The notes: generated by a model not told the origin, from the letters alone. A DNA stretch of 64,000 nt from Amylibacter sp. (GCA_021775355.1 JAJFHZ010000010.1:124001-188000); one strand, 5' to 3'. Numbered from the stretch's first letter, positions 43,875-54,836 are shown. A program made the numbers and translations.

Positions 43875-46235
43875 CTATTCTGCTGCTTGTTTGGCGCTAG
43901 CCGCTTGAATGGCAGCCCAAACTTTTGCAGGTGTTGCAGGCATGGATAAATCGTTATTGCCGATCGCATCCGTGATGGCATTGATCACCGCTGGCGGCGA
44001 ACCTATGGCCCCGGCTTCACCGCAGCCTTTCATGCCCAATGGATTGCCCGGACATTCCGTTGACTGGTGATGCACCGAATAGCTTGGCAGATCATCGGCG
44101 CGTGGCATAGTGTAATCCATGTAGGATGCAGACAGTAGCTGTCCACTGTCATCGTAAACCACGCCTTCCAGCAAAGCCTGCCCAATGCCTTGGGCAATAC
44201 CGCCATGAACCTGCCCTTCAACAATCATTGGGTTGATGATGGTGCCGAAATCGTCTGACGCCACAAATTGCACGATCTCTGTCGTACCCGTTTCAGGATC
44301 AACCTCAACCTCGCAAATGTAACAACCCGCAGGGAAGGTAAAGTTGCTGGGGTCATAAAAAGAAGTTTCTTTCAGACCCGGTTCCATGCCTTCCGGGATG
44401 TTATGTGCGGTGTAAGCTGCCAGTCCGACCTCATGCCATAGCATTTGCTTGTCGGTTCCTTTGACCTTCACAGCACCATCTTCGATGATAATATCATCTT
44501 CGGATGCTTCCAGCACATGTGCACCGATCTTTTTGACCTTGGCTTCCACCTTGTCCATCGCTTTGACAATCGCGGACATACCAACGGCACCAGAGCGCGA
44601 ACCATATGTGCCCATGCCGAACTGTACCTTATCGGTGTCGCCATGCACAATCTGGATATTTTCCGTAGGAAGACCAAAACGTTCGGCGACGATCTGGGCG
44701 AACGTGGTTTCATGGCCCTGCCCGTGACTGTGAGATCCTGTCAGCACTTCGATGGTGCCCACGGGATTGACCCGTACCTCGGCACTTTCCCACAAACCAA
44801 CACCTGCACCTAGAGAACCAACCGCCGCAGACGGTGCGATACCGCAAGCCTCGATATAATTGGAAAAACCGATGCCGCGTAATTTACCACGACTTGCCGC
44901 TTCCGTACGGCGTGCTTCAAAGTCCGCATAATCCGCCGCTTTCATGGCCTGATCCTGATTGGCGGCAAAATCGCCTGAATCGTATGCCATGATGACAGGT
45001 GTTTGATGCGGGAATTCCTGCACAAAGTTTTTGCGTCGTAATTCAGTAGGGCTAACACCCATTTCACGTGCTGCGGTTTCCATCATGCGTTCCATCACGT
45101 AGCTGGCTTCGGGTCGGCCCGCACCGCGATAGGCATCCACCGGCACCGTGTTGGTATAAACTGCCTTCACGTTGCAATGGATGTTTGCGATATTGTACTG
45201 ACCCGACAGTAGGGTTGCATAAAGATATGTCGGAGTGGCCGAGCTGAACAGGGACATATAAGCCCCCAAATTCGCTTTGGTATCCACCTTCAGGCCAACT
45301 ATTTTATGATCTTTATCAAAGCCAATTTTTGCGTGGGTAATGTGATCGCGACCATGAGCATCCGTCAGAAACGCTTCCGTGCGGTCAGAGGTCCATTTCA
45401 CCGAACGGTTGGTTTTCATTGACGCCCAAAGGCAGGCAATCTCTTCGGGATAGATATAAATCTTTGACCCGAAACCACCGCCCACATCAGGGGCAATCAC
45501 CCGCAGTTTATGTTCAGGGGCCACATTGTAAAACGCTGACAACACCAAACGTGCCACATGCGGGTTTTGTGATGTAGTGTATAACGTGTAATGATCGTCT
45601 GCCTCGTTAAACGTGGCAATCGCTGCGCGCGGTTCCATCGCATTTGGTGACAGACGGTTGTTTACGATATCCATTTCTGTGGTATAGGCAGCACCTGCAA
45701 GGGCTGTGTCTGTTGCATCCTCTTCACCGATTTCCCAGTCAAAGATCAGATTGTTAGGTGCATTTTCATGAATTTGCGGCGCGCCATCTTCTAGGGCTGC
45801 GTCCGATTGCACCACAACGGGTAAGGCTTCATAATCCACCTCAACCGCTTCTGCGGCAAGACGGGCCTGATCAATGCTGTCAGCGATGACAATTGCAACA
45901 GCATCCCCCACATAACGCACTTTGTCAGTGGCCAATGCTGACCAGGCACCCATATTCATCGGGCTGCCATCTTTGGATGTCACACCCCAGCCGCAAATAA
46001 TGTTGCCGATACCGTCACCGGTTAACCCGGCACCGTTCAGTACAGCAACCACACCGTCCATGGCTTCGGCAGCGGACGCATCAATGCTTTTCACTATCGC
46101 ATGGGCATGTGGGCTGCGGACAAATGCCGCGTAGGCTTGATTTTGTTCAATAATATCATCGGTATAACGGCCCTTGCCGATTAAAAACCGTTTGTCCTCT
46201 TTGCGCAGGACACGTGCGCCTATTCCTTCACTCAT
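43875..46235 (-). CDS. Molybdenum hydroxylase large subunit, form II CoxL type
   Basis: A 786-residue molybdopterin-binding subunit of the xanthine dehydrogenase family. Motifs include [10 protein letters not shown] (residues 249-258) and the catalytic-Glu region [13 protein letters not shown] near the C-terminus. The active-site loop reads AYRGAGR (368-374). True aerobic CO dehydrogenases (form I) have AYRCSFR with the Cys that holds copper; AYRGAGR marks form II, whose natural substrate is usually unknown. The gene order S - L - M differs from the M - S - L of form I operons and supports form II. It is probably a hydroxylase for an aromatic or N-heterocyclic compound. Confidence 0.93.
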   Translation of the reverse strand: MSEGIGARVLRKEDKRFLIGKGRYTDDIIEQNQAYAAFVRSPHAHAIVKSIDASAAEAMDGVVAVLNGAGLTGDGIGNIICGWGVTSKDGSPMNMGAWSALATDKVRYVGDAVAIVIADSIDQARLAAEAVEVDYEALPVVVQSDAALEDGAPQIHENAPNNLIFDWEIGEEDATDTALAGAAYTTEMDIVNNRLSPNAMEPRAAIATFNEADDHYTLYTTSQNPHVARLVLSAFYNVAPEHKLRVIAPDVGGGFGSKIYIYPEEIACLWASMKTNRSVKWTSDRTEAFLTDAHGRDHITHAKIGFDKDHKIVGLKVDTKANLGAYMSLFSSATPTYLYATLLSGQYNIANIHCNVKAVYTNTVPVDAYRGAGRPEASYVMERMMETAAREMGVSPTELRRKNFVQEFPHQTPVIMAYDSGDFAANQDQAMKAADYADFEARRTEAASRGKLRGIGFSNYIEACGIAPSAAVGSLGAGVGLWESAEVRVNPVGTIEVLTGSHSHGQGHETTFAQIVAERFGLPTENIQIVHGDTDKVQFGMGTYGSRSGAVGMSAIVKAMDKVEAKVKKIGAHVLEASEDDIIIEDGAVKVKGTDKQMLWHEVGLAAYTAHNIPEGMEPGLKETSFYDPSNFTFPAGCYICEVEVDPETGTTEIVQFVASDDFGTIINPMIVEGQVHGGIAQGIGQALLEGVVYDDSGQLLSASYMDYTMPRADDLPSYSVHHQSTECPGNPLGMKGCGEAGAIGSPPAVINAITDAIGNNDLSMPATPAKVWAAIQAASAKQAAE

Positions 46236-46247
46236 GTGATCATCCCC

Positions 46248-46727
46248 CTATGAACTGGCCATTTTGGACGCACCGTCCGCAATGGCTTTCACAATGTTAT
46301 GGTATCCGGTGCAGCGACAAATATTACCTTCCAATTCTTCGCGAATGGCAGCTTCTGTCAGCTCTTTGCCGTTTGCGTCATATCGCGCCACCATATCGGT
46401 CGCAGTCATGATCATACCCGGTGTACAAAATCCACATTGCAACCCGTGGTTTTCCTTAAAGGCTGTTTGCATGGGGTGCATTTCACCGTTTGCCAAGCCT
46501 TCAATCGTGGTCACATCGGCCCCATTGGCGGCTACTGCCAGTGTAGCGCAAGATTTCACTGCTTTGCCGTTCAGGTGTACTACGCAAGCGCCGCACTGGC
46601 TGGTGTCACAGCCCACATGTGTGCCGGTCAGTCGCAGATTCTCGCGGATAAACTGCACCAGTAAAGTGTTGTCGGGTACATCCGCCTTTACGGGCTTCCC
46701 GTTCACTGTCATCGAAACTTCAGTCAT
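46248..46727 (-). CDS. Molybdenum hydroxylase 2Fe-2S (small, CoxS-like) subunit
   Basis: A 159-residue iron-sulfur subunit. The plant-ferredoxin-type cluster is bound by [15 protein letters not shown] and a further Cys in KSCATL. The second cluster uses CGFCTPGMI and [10 protein letters not shown]. All eight expected Cys are present. It is 12 bp upstream of the large-subunit gene. Electron transfer from the Mo centre to FAD is the role. Confidence 0.95.
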   Translation of the reverse strand: MTEVSMTVNGKPVKADVPDNTLLVQFIRENLRLTGTHVGCDTSQCGACVVHLNGKAVKSCATLAVAANGADVTTIEGLANGEMHPMQTAFKENHGLQCGFCTPGMIMTATDMVARYDANGKELTEAAIREELEGNICRCTGYHNIVKAIADGASKMASS

Positions 46728-46767
46728 TCGTATTCCTCCCTTATTATTGCATTATTACGCGATATCG

Positions 46768-47223
46768 TTAGGCAGAGGCGACCTCTGCCACCAACGCATC
46801 GCGAAAATTCTTGAAAAACTTATCGGCCAACTTGGCCGCCGTGGATTTGATCAACCGAGAGCCAAGCTGTGCGATCTTGCCGCCGACCTGTGCTTTGGCC
46901 TGATAGGTCAACACAGTCTTATCGCCATCTTCCACAAGCCGAACATCAGCCCCGCCTTTGGCAAATCCAGCGACACCACCCTGGCCTTCGCCAACAATAG
47001 AATAGCCTTCAGGTGGGGTGATATTTTCAAACGTAACAACCCCGTTGAACCGTGCCTTAACAGGTCCGATCTTTAACGCGACTTTTGCGGTCATTTCAGT
47101 TTCAGAGACTTGCTCCAACTCTTCACAACCCGGAATGCAGACTTTTAGAATCTCAATATCATTCAATGCAGCCCACACTTCGGCTATCGGTGCATCAATG
47201 CTGTATTCGCCAGACATTTCCAT
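46768..47223 (-). CDS. CoxG-like SRPBCC-domain protein
   Basis: A 151-residue START/SRPBCC protein starting MEMSGEYSIDAPIAEVWAAL, the typical CoxG opening, with CIPGCEE and later KVALKIGPVKARFNG. The ATG at 47223 is chosen over an upstream frame because family members start there, and GGAGG lies about a dozen bases upstream. CoxG anchors or assists CO-dehydrogenase-like enzymes at the membrane. It is the first gene of the structural operon (G - S - L - M); its promoter should lie between 47224 and the trp terminator. Confidence 0.9.
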   Translation of the reverse strand: MEMSGEYSIDAPIAEVWAALNDIEILKVCIPGCEELEQVSETEMTAKVALKIGPVKARFNGVVTFENITPPEGYSIVGEGQGGVAGFAKGGADVRLVEDGDKTVLTYQAKAQVGGKIAQLGSRLIKSTAAKLADKFFKNFRDALVAEVASA

Positions 47224-47342
47224 TCTATAGCAATCCTCCCAGATAAAAATAGACCCGCTTGGGCGAAATGAGTCAAGTTTTTGCAACTAGAAAGATGATA
47301 ACCGGCTTATGGAACTGTCTCAATAGTGAGACATTAAGTGCA

Positions 47343-47368
47343 AAACGCCAAGCTAAATAGCTTGGCGT
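47343..47368 (-). terminator. Rho-independent terminator of the trp genes
   Basis: AACGCCAAGCTA and TAGCTTGGCGTT form a near-perfect 12-bp stem (small loop) 27 bp beyond the trpB stop. On the leftward transcript it is followed by TTTTGC. Good stem, short U-run. Confidence 0.75.
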
Positions 47369-47394
47369 TGCCTAAATTCTAAAAAGTTTCAACC

Positions 47395-48624
47395 TTATTC
47401 TGTACTCATATCCAGCCCCAGTGCTTTCGCAACCGTGAATATATCTTTGTCACCACGGCCACACATATTCATTACCAACAGATGATCTTTTGGCAAGTTT
47501 GGTGCTATTTTTGTGACATGTGCCAAGGCGTGTGATGGCTCAAGTGCAGGAATAATACCTTCGGTACGGCAAGACAGTTGGAATGCTTCCAACGCCTCAA
47601 CATCGGTCACAGATACGTACTGCGCCCTTCCAATATCATGCAGCCATGAATGTTCAGGCCCGATACCGGGATAATCCAGCCCTGCCGAAATCGAATGACC
47701 TTCCAAAATTTGACCGTCTTCATCTTGCAGCAGATAGGTGCGGTTGCCATGTAGAACGCCAGGACGGCCACCCGTAAGCGACGCGCAATGTTCCATTTTC
47801 TCGTTCACGCCCTTACCGCCCGCTTCAACGCCAATAATTCCCACATCCTTGTCGTCCAGAAACGCATAAAACAAGCCCAGTGCGTTTGATCCACCGCCGA
47901 TACAGGCGACTAAACTATCGGGCAAACGGCCCTCTTGTTCCATAATCTGCTCTTTGGTTTCATTGCCGATAATTGCTTGAAAATCACGCACCATAGCGGG
48001 GTATGGATGTGGCCCTGCTACTGTACCAATGCAATAAAATGTTTCATGCACATTGGTTACCCAGTCGCGCATTGCGTCATTCATTGCATCCTTCAATGTT
48101 CCACGACCAGAGGTCACGGGCACAACAGTTGCGCCCAGCAATTTCATCCGGAATACATTTGGCGCTTGACGTTCAACGTCGTGCGCCCCCATGAAAACAA
48201 CACATTCAAGACCAAAACGCGCACAGACCGTGGCTGTGGCAACGCCGTGTTGGCCAGCCCCTGTTTCGGCAATAATCCGGGTTTTTCCCATGCGGCGGGC
48301 CAACAAAATCTGGCCCAGCACATTGTTAATTTTATGCGCACCTGTGTGATTCAATTCATCGCGTTTTAGGTAAATTTTAGCTCCGCCAAAATGGTCAGTC
48401 AGACGTTCAGCGAAATACAACGGGCTTGGACGGCCCACATAATATTTCCATAAATAGTCCATCTCGGTCCAGAATGTTGGATCTGTTTTGGCCTTTTCAT
48501 ATTCCGCTTCCAAATCTAGGATCAGCGGCATCAAGGTTTCGGATACAAACCGTCCCCCGAAATCACCGAAACGACCCCGTTCATCTGGGCCGGTCATATA
48601 AGAGTTTGGCATCTCTAATGGCAT
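47395..48624 (-). CDS. trpB: Tryptophan synthase beta subunit
   Basis: A 409-residue PLP enzyme that joins indole and serine to form tryptophan. The PLP lysine is Lys98 in HTGAHKINN, the phosphate-binding loop is [10 protein letters not shown], and the substrate loop [10 protein letters not shown] is intact. It starts 2 bp before the trpF stop region, in the usual trpF - trpB order; trpA is not directly downstream, where a terminator stands. Complete and conserved. Confidence 0.97.
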   Translation of the reverse strand: MPLEMPNSYMTGPDERGRFGDFGGRFVSETLMPLILDLEAEYEKAKTDPTFWTEMDYLWKYYVGRPSPLYFAERLTDHFGGAKIYLKRDELNHTGAHKINNVLGQILLARRMGKTRIIAETGAGQHGVATATVCARFGLECVVFMGAHDVERQAPNVFRMKLLGATVVPVTSGRGTLKDAMNDAMRDWVTNVHETFYCIGTVAGPHPYPAMVRDFQAIIGNETKEQIMEQEGRLPDSLVACIGGGSNALGLFYAFLDDKDVGIIGVEAGGKGVNEKMEHCASLTGGRPGVLHGNRTYLLQDEDGQILEGHSISAGLDYPGIGPEHSWLHDIGRAQYVSVTDVEALEAFQLSCRTEGIIPALEPSHALAHVTKIAPNLPKDHLLVMNMCGRGDKDIFTVAKALGLDMSTE

Positions 48625-48625
48625 C

Positions 48626-49264
48626 TTAATCTCCTTGCGCAGCAGCGATAAAAGCCGCGATTTTTGCCTTGTCTTTTATTCCGGGTGCACTTTCCACACC
48701 GGAAGATACATCCACCTGTTTAGCCCCTGTCAATCGCACAGCTTCTGCCACGTTTTCAGCAGTAAGACCACCCGCTAACATCCATGGGACGGCCCAACGG
48801 CGGCCCGCAATCAAACGCCAGTCAAAGCTTATGCCATTGCCGCCCGGTAGCTCTGCATTCTTTGGTGGTTTCGCGTCGACTAAAATTTGGTCACTGACCC
48901 GCATGTATGTGTCTATGGCAGCTAAATCGCTGACATCTGCCACTCCGACCACTTTCATCACAGGCAGGCCGTAACGTTTCTTAACTTCAATGACGCGTTC
49001 TGGTGTTTCGTGACCGTGTAATTGCAGCATATCAATAGGAACCCCTGCCGAAATGGCATCCAGCTGTTTATTTGTGGCGTCCACGGATAGTGCAACCTTA
49101 CAAATGTCAGCCGGTACCGATAAAGCCAGTTCACGGGCCTGCGAAATGCTGACGTAACGGGGCGATTTTTCAAAGAAATTAAAGCCCAAGTAGCGCGCAC
49201 CAGCTTGCACTGTGGCTGCCACAGTACCAGCCGTACTCAGCCCGCAAATTTTAACAGCAGTCAT
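48626..49264 (-). CDS. trpF: Phosphoribosylanthranilate isomerase
   Basis: A 212-residue TIM-barrel enzyme. It begins [15 protein letters not shown] with the catalytic Cys in [18 protein letters not shown] and the C-terminal [15 protein letters not shown] phosphate-binding region follow. I start at the ATG at 49264, eight bases after GGAG; a GTG at 49273 overlapping the lapA stop is possible. It catalyses the third step from anthranilate to tryptophan. Confidence 0.95.
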   Translation of the reverse strand: MTAVKICGLSTAGTVAATVQAGARYLGFNFFEKSPRYVSISQARELALSVPADICKVALSVDATNKQLDAISAGVPIDMLQLHGHETPERVIEVKKRYGLPVMKVVGVADVSDLAAIDTYMRVSDQILVDAKPPKNAELPGGNGISFDWRLIAGRRWAVPWMLAGGLTAENVAEAVRLTGAKQVDVSSGVESAPGIKDKAKIAAFIAAAQGD

Positions 49265-49269
49265 AGGGG

Positions 49270-49611
49270 TCACTCCAACAGCGCAAGAATTTCGTCTTTG
49301 CCTTCACCTGTCTTTTCGCGCAACTTGCCGACTTCGCGTTCCAGATGCCTGACCTGTTTATTGGTTTTGGACAAGTTGTTGCGGATTTTAAACTCACGCA
49401 GATATTCCCAGACAAACCCGATCAGCAGGCCTGCCAGAATGCCACCAAAGATCACCAGAAACAGCGGCACTGTAATCTGGCCAGAAAAAGGTATAAAAGC
49501 AGCTAGGTCTTTGGGTAACAATTGTAGTTCAACAGGTTGGCGATTTGCCACCGCAACCACGATCAACACAAGGGCAACTGCACCAAGAAACAGATATTTG
49601 ATAAAACGCAC
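49270..49611 (-). CDS. LapA-family (DUF1049) inner-membrane protein
   Basis: A 113-residue protein with two membrane helices ([18 protein letters not shown] and [21 protein letters not shown]) followed by a charged coiled-coil-like tail ([14 protein letters not shown]). This is the LapA/YciS layout, where the E. coli protein helps LapB control LPS synthesis. It sits between ihfB and trpF, as in many Rhodobacteraceae. Confidence 0.9.
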   Translation of the reverse strand: MRFIKYLFLGAVALVLIVVAVANRQPVELQLLPKDLAAFIPFSGQITVPLFLVIFGGILAGLLIGFVWEYLREFKIRNNLSKTNKQVRHLEREVGKLREKTGEGKDEILALLE

Positions 49612-49639
49612 GGTGCTACCTCACTCGGTTAAACGAGTA

Positions 49640-49921
49640 TCAGCCGCCGTTCAGCCGATCCCGCAATAGTTTGCCTGTCTTGAAAAACGGAACGTGCTTT
49701 TCTTCAACAGAAACAGAATCCCCCGTTCTGGGGTTACGCCCAACCCTAGCATTTCGTTTTTTGACAGAAAAGGCCCCAAAGCCCCGTAACTCTACCCGAT
49801 TACCACTTGCCATCGCCTCAATGATCTCGTTGAAAATGGTCGAAACAATGCGTTCAACGTCCCTATGAAAAAGATGTGGATTGTCTTCAGCTATCTTTTC
49901 AACCAATTCAGAACGTATCAT
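49640..49921 (-). CDS. ihfB: Integration host factor beta subunit
   Basis: A 93-residue HU/IHF family DNA-bending protein. It starts [17 protein letters not shown], typical for IHF-beta, with the strongly placed GGAGGAG ribosome-binding site before the ATG at 49921. The DNA-intercalating arm region is [11 protein letters not shown]. It pairs with IHF-alpha from elsewhere. It lies downstream of rpsA beyond a terminator, so it has its own promoter in 49922-50151. Confidence 0.96.
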   Translation of the reverse strand: MIRSELVEKIAEDNPHLFHRDVERIVSTIFNEIIEAMASGNRVELRGFGAFSVKKRNARVGRNPRTGDSVSVEEKHVPFFKTGKLLRDRLNGG

Positions 49922-50151
49922 CGGCAGCTCTCCTCCCCAGAAGGTAAATTTCACGTTAAATCAAATGCGATACTTGCAGAATTTAACAGTTCTGTGAATA
50001 TAGATCACGGCGAAGTAGTTGATTTTTTTAACTTCTGCAGGTTTTTTTCTGTTTTTTCACGCAGCAATTACATCAAATATGTAAATATGGCCCAACCAAC
50101 CTTGGATTTTTAAAATACTTCAATTTTATGATTTTAGTGATTCGCATCGAA

Positions 50152-50177
50152 AAACGGCGCCCAAAAGGACGCCGTTT
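50152..50177 (-). terminator. Rho-independent terminator of rpsA
   Basis: AAACGGCG and CGCCGTTT form an 8-bp stem with a 10-nt loop, 22 bp beyond the rpsA stop. On the leftward transcript the stem is followed by TTCG after a short T-run (GCCGTTTTTCG). Confidence 0.8.
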
Positions 50178-50199
50178 AAGATAATTGACCAAAGCTAAC

Positions 50200-51885
50200 T
50201 TAGTCGTTTTCTTGGTTTTTCAAAGCCGCGCCTAGAATGTCGCCCAATGATGCGCCTGCATCGGTTGAACCATATTGCTCGACTGCTTCTTTTTCTTCAG
50301 CAATTTCACGTGCTTTGATCGACAGACCCAAACGGCGGGTTTTTGCATCAATGTTTGTCACACGTGCATCAACCTTGTCGCCAACGCTGAACCGTTCCGG
50401 ACGTTGTTCAGCACGGTCGCGTGACAAATCTGAACGACGGATAAACGCTTTCATACCATCATAGACCACTTCGATGCCGCCATCTTCAATAGAGGTCACT
50501 TCAACAGTTACAACCGCACCACGTTTCACACCTGCTGTTGCATCTGCAAACGGATCACCGTCCATGGCTTTGATAGACAAGGAAATGCGTTCTTTGTCCG
50601 CATCAACATCCGTAACCATCGCTTGCACGATATCACCTTTTTTGTAGTCTTGGATAGCTTCTTCACCAGAACGGTTCCAGTCCAGATCAGACAAGTGAAC
50701 CATGCCGTCGATGTCGCCTTCAAGGCCCACAAACAAACCAAATTCAGTGATGTTCTTAACTTCGCCTTCAACTTTGGTGTCGATCGGGAAGTTTTTCGCA
50801 AAACCTTCCCATGGATTGCCTTGGGTTTGTTTCAGGCCAAGGGAAACACGACGTTTCTCTTGATCAATTTCCAGAACCATAACTTCAACTTCCTGAGAAG
50901 TGGAAACGATTTTGCCCGGATGGATGTTTTTCTTGGTCCATGACATTTCAGACACGTGAACCAAACCTTCAACACCGGATTCCAGTTCAACAAACGCACC
51001 GTAATCGGTGATGTTCGTAACGCGGCCCATATGTACTGATTCCAATGGGAAACGTGCAGCCACATCTGACCATGGGTCTTCTTGCAACTGTTTCATACCC
51101 AGTGAAATACGATGGGTTTCTTTGTTGATCTTAATCACCTGAACTTTGATGGTTTCACCAATCGCCAGGATTTCAGATGGGTGGTTCACACGGCGCCATG
51201 CCATGTCTGTGACGTGCAACAAGCCGTCAACGCCGCCCAGATCAACGAAGGCACCATATTCAGTGATGTTCTTGACGATCCCGTCAACTGCATCGCCTTC
51301 GGCCAATTTGCCAACGATCTCTGCACGTTGTTCAGCACGGCTCTCTTCCAAGATAGCGCGGCGCGATACAACGATGTTGCCGCGGCGACGATCCATTTTC
51401 AAGACGATGAATGGTTGCGCCATACCCATCAATGGGCCAGCGTCACGCACTGGACGTACATCCACTTGTGAGCCCGGCAAGAACGCCACAGCGCCGCCCA
51501 GATCAACCGTAAAGCCACCTTTAACACGACCAAAGATTGCACCTTCAACGCGCTCTTCTTTTTCGTAAGCTTGCTCAAGACGATCCCAAGCTTCTTCACG
51601 ACGCGCTTTCTCGCGTGAAACAACAGCTTCGCCGTTGGCATTTTCAACGCGCTCAAGGAAAACCTCTACGCTGTCGCCCACTTCAATTTCAGGGGCCTGA
51701 CCGGGATTTGCGAATTCTTTAATGTCAACGCGGCCTTCCATTTTATAGCCTACGTCGATAATGGCCTGTCCTGCTTCAATTGCAATTACGCGGCCTTTGA
51801 CAACACTGCCTTCATCGGGTGTGTCAACGTCGAAGCTTTCTTCTAAGAGGGCTTCGAATTCCTCCATTGTCGCTTTAGCGCACAT
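50200..51885 (-). CDS. rpsA: 30S ribosomal protein S1
   Basis: A 561-residue protein of six S1 RNA-binding repeats, recognisable as recurrent segments like GAFVDLGGVDGLLHVTDMAW, GAFVELESGVEGLVHVSEM and GLFVGLEGDIDGMVHLSDL. It starts MCAKATMEEFEALLEESFD at 51885, matching the family start; AAGGA precedes it. Longer frames upstream are not used. S1 brings mRNAs to the 30S subunit and is essential. Confidence 0.97.
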   Translation of the reverse strand: MCAKATMEEFEALLEESFDVDTPDEGSVVKGRVIAIEAGQAIIDVGYKMEGRVDIKEFANPGQAPEIEVGDSVEVFLERVENANGEAVVSREKARREEAWDRLEQAYEKEERVEGAIFGRVKGGFTVDLGGAVAFLPGSQVDVRPVRDAGPLMGMAQPFIVLKMDRRRGNIVVSRRAILEESRAEQRAEIVGKLAEGDAVDGIVKNITEYGAFVDLGGVDGLLHVTDMAWRRVNHPSEILAIGETIKVQVIKINKETHRISLGMKQLQEDPWSDVAARFPLESVHMGRVTNITDYGAFVELESGVEGLVHVSEMSWTKKNIHPGKIVSTSQEVEVMVLEIDQEKRRVSLGLKQTQGNPWEGFAKNFPIDTKVEGEVKNITEFGLFVGLEGDIDGMVHLSDLDWNRSGEEAIQDYKKGDIVQAMVTDVDADKERISLSIKAMDGDPFADATAGVKRGAVVTVEVTSIEDGGIEVVYDGMKAFIRRSDLSRDRAEQRPERFSVGDKVDARVTNIDAKTRRLGLSIKAREIAEEKEAVEQYGSTDAGASLGDILGAALKNQEND

Positions 51886-52167
51886 ATATATCGTTCCTTC
51901 GTTACATTTTATCGGGCCTAACGGTTGGTTCCGCCGGTCTTTTGGGTTTCGTTCAAATCGCACAAACAAAAGTAAAGCAACAAACACACAAGGGCCGAGA
52001 TACCCCGACCCTGCTCTACATTTCAGCGTTATTTTCGCCACTGCCTTTACGACTGTCGCGCGTATAGATCAGTTTCATCCTATACGCAAGGGCAACCGAT
52101 ATCTGTGTACCCACTTGCCAAAAATCGCCCAACCCGCCAAAATCATCGAAAAGGCCGCACGCATTTA

Positions 52168-52911
52168 ATGACCATACTCATCGCCACTGGCACCCTAGAT
52201 GTAGACCCGACCGAAGTTGCCGTCCCATGGCAAGTGTTGCGTGAACACGGCCATGAAGTTTGCTTTGCTACCGACACGGGGCAAACGGCCAGTGCCGATC
52301 CTATTATGTTGTCAGGTGCAGGGCTTGGTCTTTTGAAATCCTTTTTGATCGCCCAAAAGCCTGCACAAGCAACTTACCAAAATCTGTTGCAGGACGAAGC
52401 TTTTCAAAACCCGATCCACTATGATGACATCCGTGTCGATAATTACGATGGCATTCTGCTGCCGGGCGGCCACGCCAAAGGTATTATCCCCTATCTGGAA
52501 TCCTCCGTTCTACAAAACGCAATTGCCGGGTTTTTTACCGCCAATAAACCTGTCGCTGCCATCTGCCACGGCGTTGTTGCAGTCTGCCGCGCAATCGATC
52601 CCGACACAGGAAAATCCGTTTTATGGGGCCGCAAGACCACTGCCCTGTTACACCGTCAGGAACGACTTGCCTATCACATAACCAAACGCAAAAAAGGCGA
52701 TTATTATTTAACCTATCCCACTACAGTTCAAGACGAGGTTACAGCCACACTTAGATCACCCAATGATTTCATCGAAGGCCCCCCGCCGATCCTGCGAGAC
52801 AACATGAAACACCTATCACGCGGTTTCACCCTGCGCGATGGCAATTACTTATCCGCGCGGTGGCCAGGTGATGTACATAGTTTTGCGCTGGAATTTATAA
52901 AAATGTTATGA
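52168..52911 (+). CDS. DJ-1/PfpI-family (type 1 glutamine amidotransferase-like) protein
   Basis: A 247-residue DJ-1/PfpI fold protein. The nucleophile elbow is AAICHGVVAVCRA with the conserved Cys, and GILLPGGHAKGI is the typical strand-loop before it. It starts MTILIATGTLDVDPTEVAVPW at 52168. Members include glyoxalases, amidases and chaperones; the roughly 247-residue size with an extended C-terminus points to the HchA/transporter-associated side rather than PfpI. Function unresolved. Rightward monocistronic gene divergent from rpsA. Confidence 0.85.
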   Translation: MTILIATGTLDVDPTEVAVPWQVLREHGHEVCFATDTGQTASADPIMLSGAGLGLLKSFLIAQKPAQATYQNLLQDEAFQNPIHYDDIRVDNYDGILLPGGHAKGIIPYLESSVLQNAIAGFFTANKPVAAICHGVVAVCRAIDPDTGKSVLWGRKTTALLHRQERLAYHITKRKKGDYYLTYPTTVQDEVTATLRSPNDFIEGPPPILRDNMKHLSRGFTLRDGNYLSARWPGDVHSFALEFIKML

Positions 52912-53149
52912 ATGACGATATAGATATATCCCCCAAGATAACAGTGAAGCGGTTGTTTCAAAAATAGATTTGCTCGTTAGCGCGTTATCTGATCGTATGA
53001 CGCAGGATGATCCTGATTCTGGGATCAATAAATCAAGCGTATAATCAGATGCGTACAATAAAATAACACATAAAAGAGGTTCAGTTGATTAAAGACCTTA
53101 TCAACAGGCAAGCAAACTTGAACCTGAAAAAATCAACAAGGAGAGAAAA

Positions 53150-54745
53150 ATGAAGAGTATAAAAACCTATTTGTCCACTGTGGCAATCGCAGCGACATTG
53201 GCCCTACCGGCCTCTGCGGAAACATTTAAATTTGCCTATCAGGGTGATGCACAGGGACTTGACCCGCACAGCTTGAATGAGACATTTACATTGGGATTGT
53301 TGGGCAGCGTCTATGAAGGTCTGACAAAGTATAATTCTAATCTTGAGTTGCAACCGGCACTGGCAACCTCTTGGGAAACAACTAGCCCGACAACATGGAA
53401 AATATCCCTACGTGAAGGTGTGAAATTCCATAACGGTAATGATTTCAATGCAGACGATGTAATCTTTTCATGGCAGCGCACATTGACAGAAGGTTCTGAC
53501 CAAAAGGTTCGTGGCGGTATGATTACCGGCATCGAAAAAGTCGATGATCACAATATTATCATGTCAACAAGCGGCCCACTGCCCGTTATCATGCAAGAGA
53601 TGACATTCCTGTATATCATGGATAAAGAATGGTCTGAAGCAAACGGTGCCGCAGAATCTGGCAATGTCAAAAATGCAAATGACCCAGGCTATGCAACAAG
53701 CCACGCAAATGGAACAGGGCCATTTTCAATTGTCGAACGCCAACCCGGTGTACGCACAATTATGGAACGCTTCGATGGTTATTGGGACAAAGGTGTTTCA
53801 ACGAATGTAACACGCGTTGAATTTACCCCAGTGAAAGAAGCGGCAACTCGGGTTGCCGCGTTGATCTCTGGGCAATTGGATTTGGTTTATCCCGTTCCAG
53901 TACAAGACTGGTCACGTCTTGAAGATGCCGCAGGCGTTCGTCCGCTTGCTGGCCCGGAAGCACGTACAATTTTTCTTGGTATGGATCAGGCACGCGATGA
54001 ATTGCTGCACTCATCTGTGAAGGGTAAAAATCCATTCAAAGACATTCGCGTGCGCCAAGCTTTTGCACATGCAATTAACCTTGATGCGATTGACGAAAAA
54101 GTTATGCGCGGTGCTGCAACCCCAACAGGTTTGATGGTAGCCCCACAAATCAATGGTTTCTCAAGCTCGATGAATACGCCTTATGCGTATGATCCTGCGA
54201 AATCAAAAGCACTACTGGCAGAAGCAGGTTATCCCGCCGGCTTTACCGTCACAATGGATTGTCCGAACAATCGCTATGTAAATGACGAGAAAATCTGTCA
54301 GGCGGTAACAAGTCTGCTGGCCAAAGTCGGGGTTACTGTTGATCTGCTGGCGCAACCGAAAGCGAAATACTTTGGTAAAGTGTTGGAGCAGGGCGGATAT
54401 GACACCAGCTTTTATCTACTAGGTTGGACCCCCGGTTCCATCGACGCACACAACGTTTTCCAAAACTTGTTGTCATGTCAGAACCACGAAGAAAAATTGG
54501 GTGCTTTCAACTTGGGGAACTACTGCAATGCACGTGTCACTGAGATCACCAAGCTTATCGGTTCCGAAACGGATCAAGCAAAACGCCAAGCGTTGATCGA
54601 AGAAGGTTTCAAATTGGTTCAGGACGAAGTTGGCTATCTGCCATTGCACCAGCAACCACTTTCTTGGGGTGCCAATGACAAAGTTACAGTTTCGCAACGT
54701 GCCGACAATGTTCTTGATCTAAGATCTGTTGTTATCGGTAAGTAA
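53150..54745 (+). CDS. Peptide/nickel-type ABC transporter substrate-binding protein (family 5)
   Basis: A 531-residue solute-binding protein with a signal peptide (MKSIKTYLSTVAIAATLALPASA). Family 5 features are AQGLDPHSLNET, VYEGLTKYN and the signature GVKFHNGNDFNADDVIFSWQR. AAGGAGAG precedes the ATG. It heads an operon SBP - two permeases - fused ATPase - SDR. The ligand could be a dipeptide, glutathione or another small amide; the sequence does not tell. A strong stem-loop follows the stop. Confidence 0.93.
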   Translation: MKSIKTYLSTVAIAATLALPASAETFKFAYQGDAQGLDPHSLNETFTLGLLGSVYEGLTKYNSNLELQPALATSWETTSPTTWKISLREGVKFHNGNDFNADDVIFSWQRTLTEGSDQKVRGGMITGIEKVDDHNIIMSTSGPLPVIMQEMTFLYIMDKEWSEANGAAESGNVKNANDPGYATSHANGTGPFSIVERQPGVRTIMERFDGYWDKGVSTNVTRVEFTPVKEAATRVAALISGQLDLVYPVPVQDWSRLEDAAGVRPLAGPEARTIFLGMDQARDELLHSSVKGKNPFKDIRVRQAFAHAINLDAIDEKVMRGAATPTGLMVAPQINGFSSSMNTPYAYDPAKSKALLAEAGYPAGFTVTMDCPNNRYVNDEKICQAVTSLLAKVGVTVDLLAQPKAKYFGKVLEQGGYDTSFYLLGWTPGSIDAHNVFQNLLSCQNHEEKLGAFNLGNYCNARVTEITKLIGSETDQAKRQALIEEGFKLVQDEVGYLPLHQQPLSWGANDKVTVSQRADNVLDLRSVVIGK

Positions 54746-54763
54746 TATTATAATGAAATAAAG

Positions 54764-54795
54764 TATGGCGCAGGCGTATCAAAACGCCTGCGCCA
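54764..54795 (+). promoter_or_regulatory. Intercistronic stem-loop after the binding-protein gene
   Basis: ATGGCGCAGGCGT and ACGCCTGCGCCAT form a perfect 13-bp stem with a 6-nt loop, 19 bp beyond the SBP stop and inside a 92-bp gap before the first permease. No U-run follows, so full termination is unlikely. Such structures after binding-protein genes protect the upstream mRNA and raise SBP levels relative to the permeases. Confidence 0.7.
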
Positions 54796-54836
54796 TAATA
54801 TCAATGATATTGTACTAAGCCTTGGGGGCATATTTT

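Noticed and set aside
43875..46235. A genuine aerobic CO dehydrogenase
   Set aside because: The active-site loop is AYRGAGR and the copper-binding Cys is missing.
49623..49638. ACTCG/CGAGT hairpin between lapA and ihfB as a terminator
   Set aside because: Only five base pairs and no U-run; the genes are 28 bp apart and probably co-transcribed.
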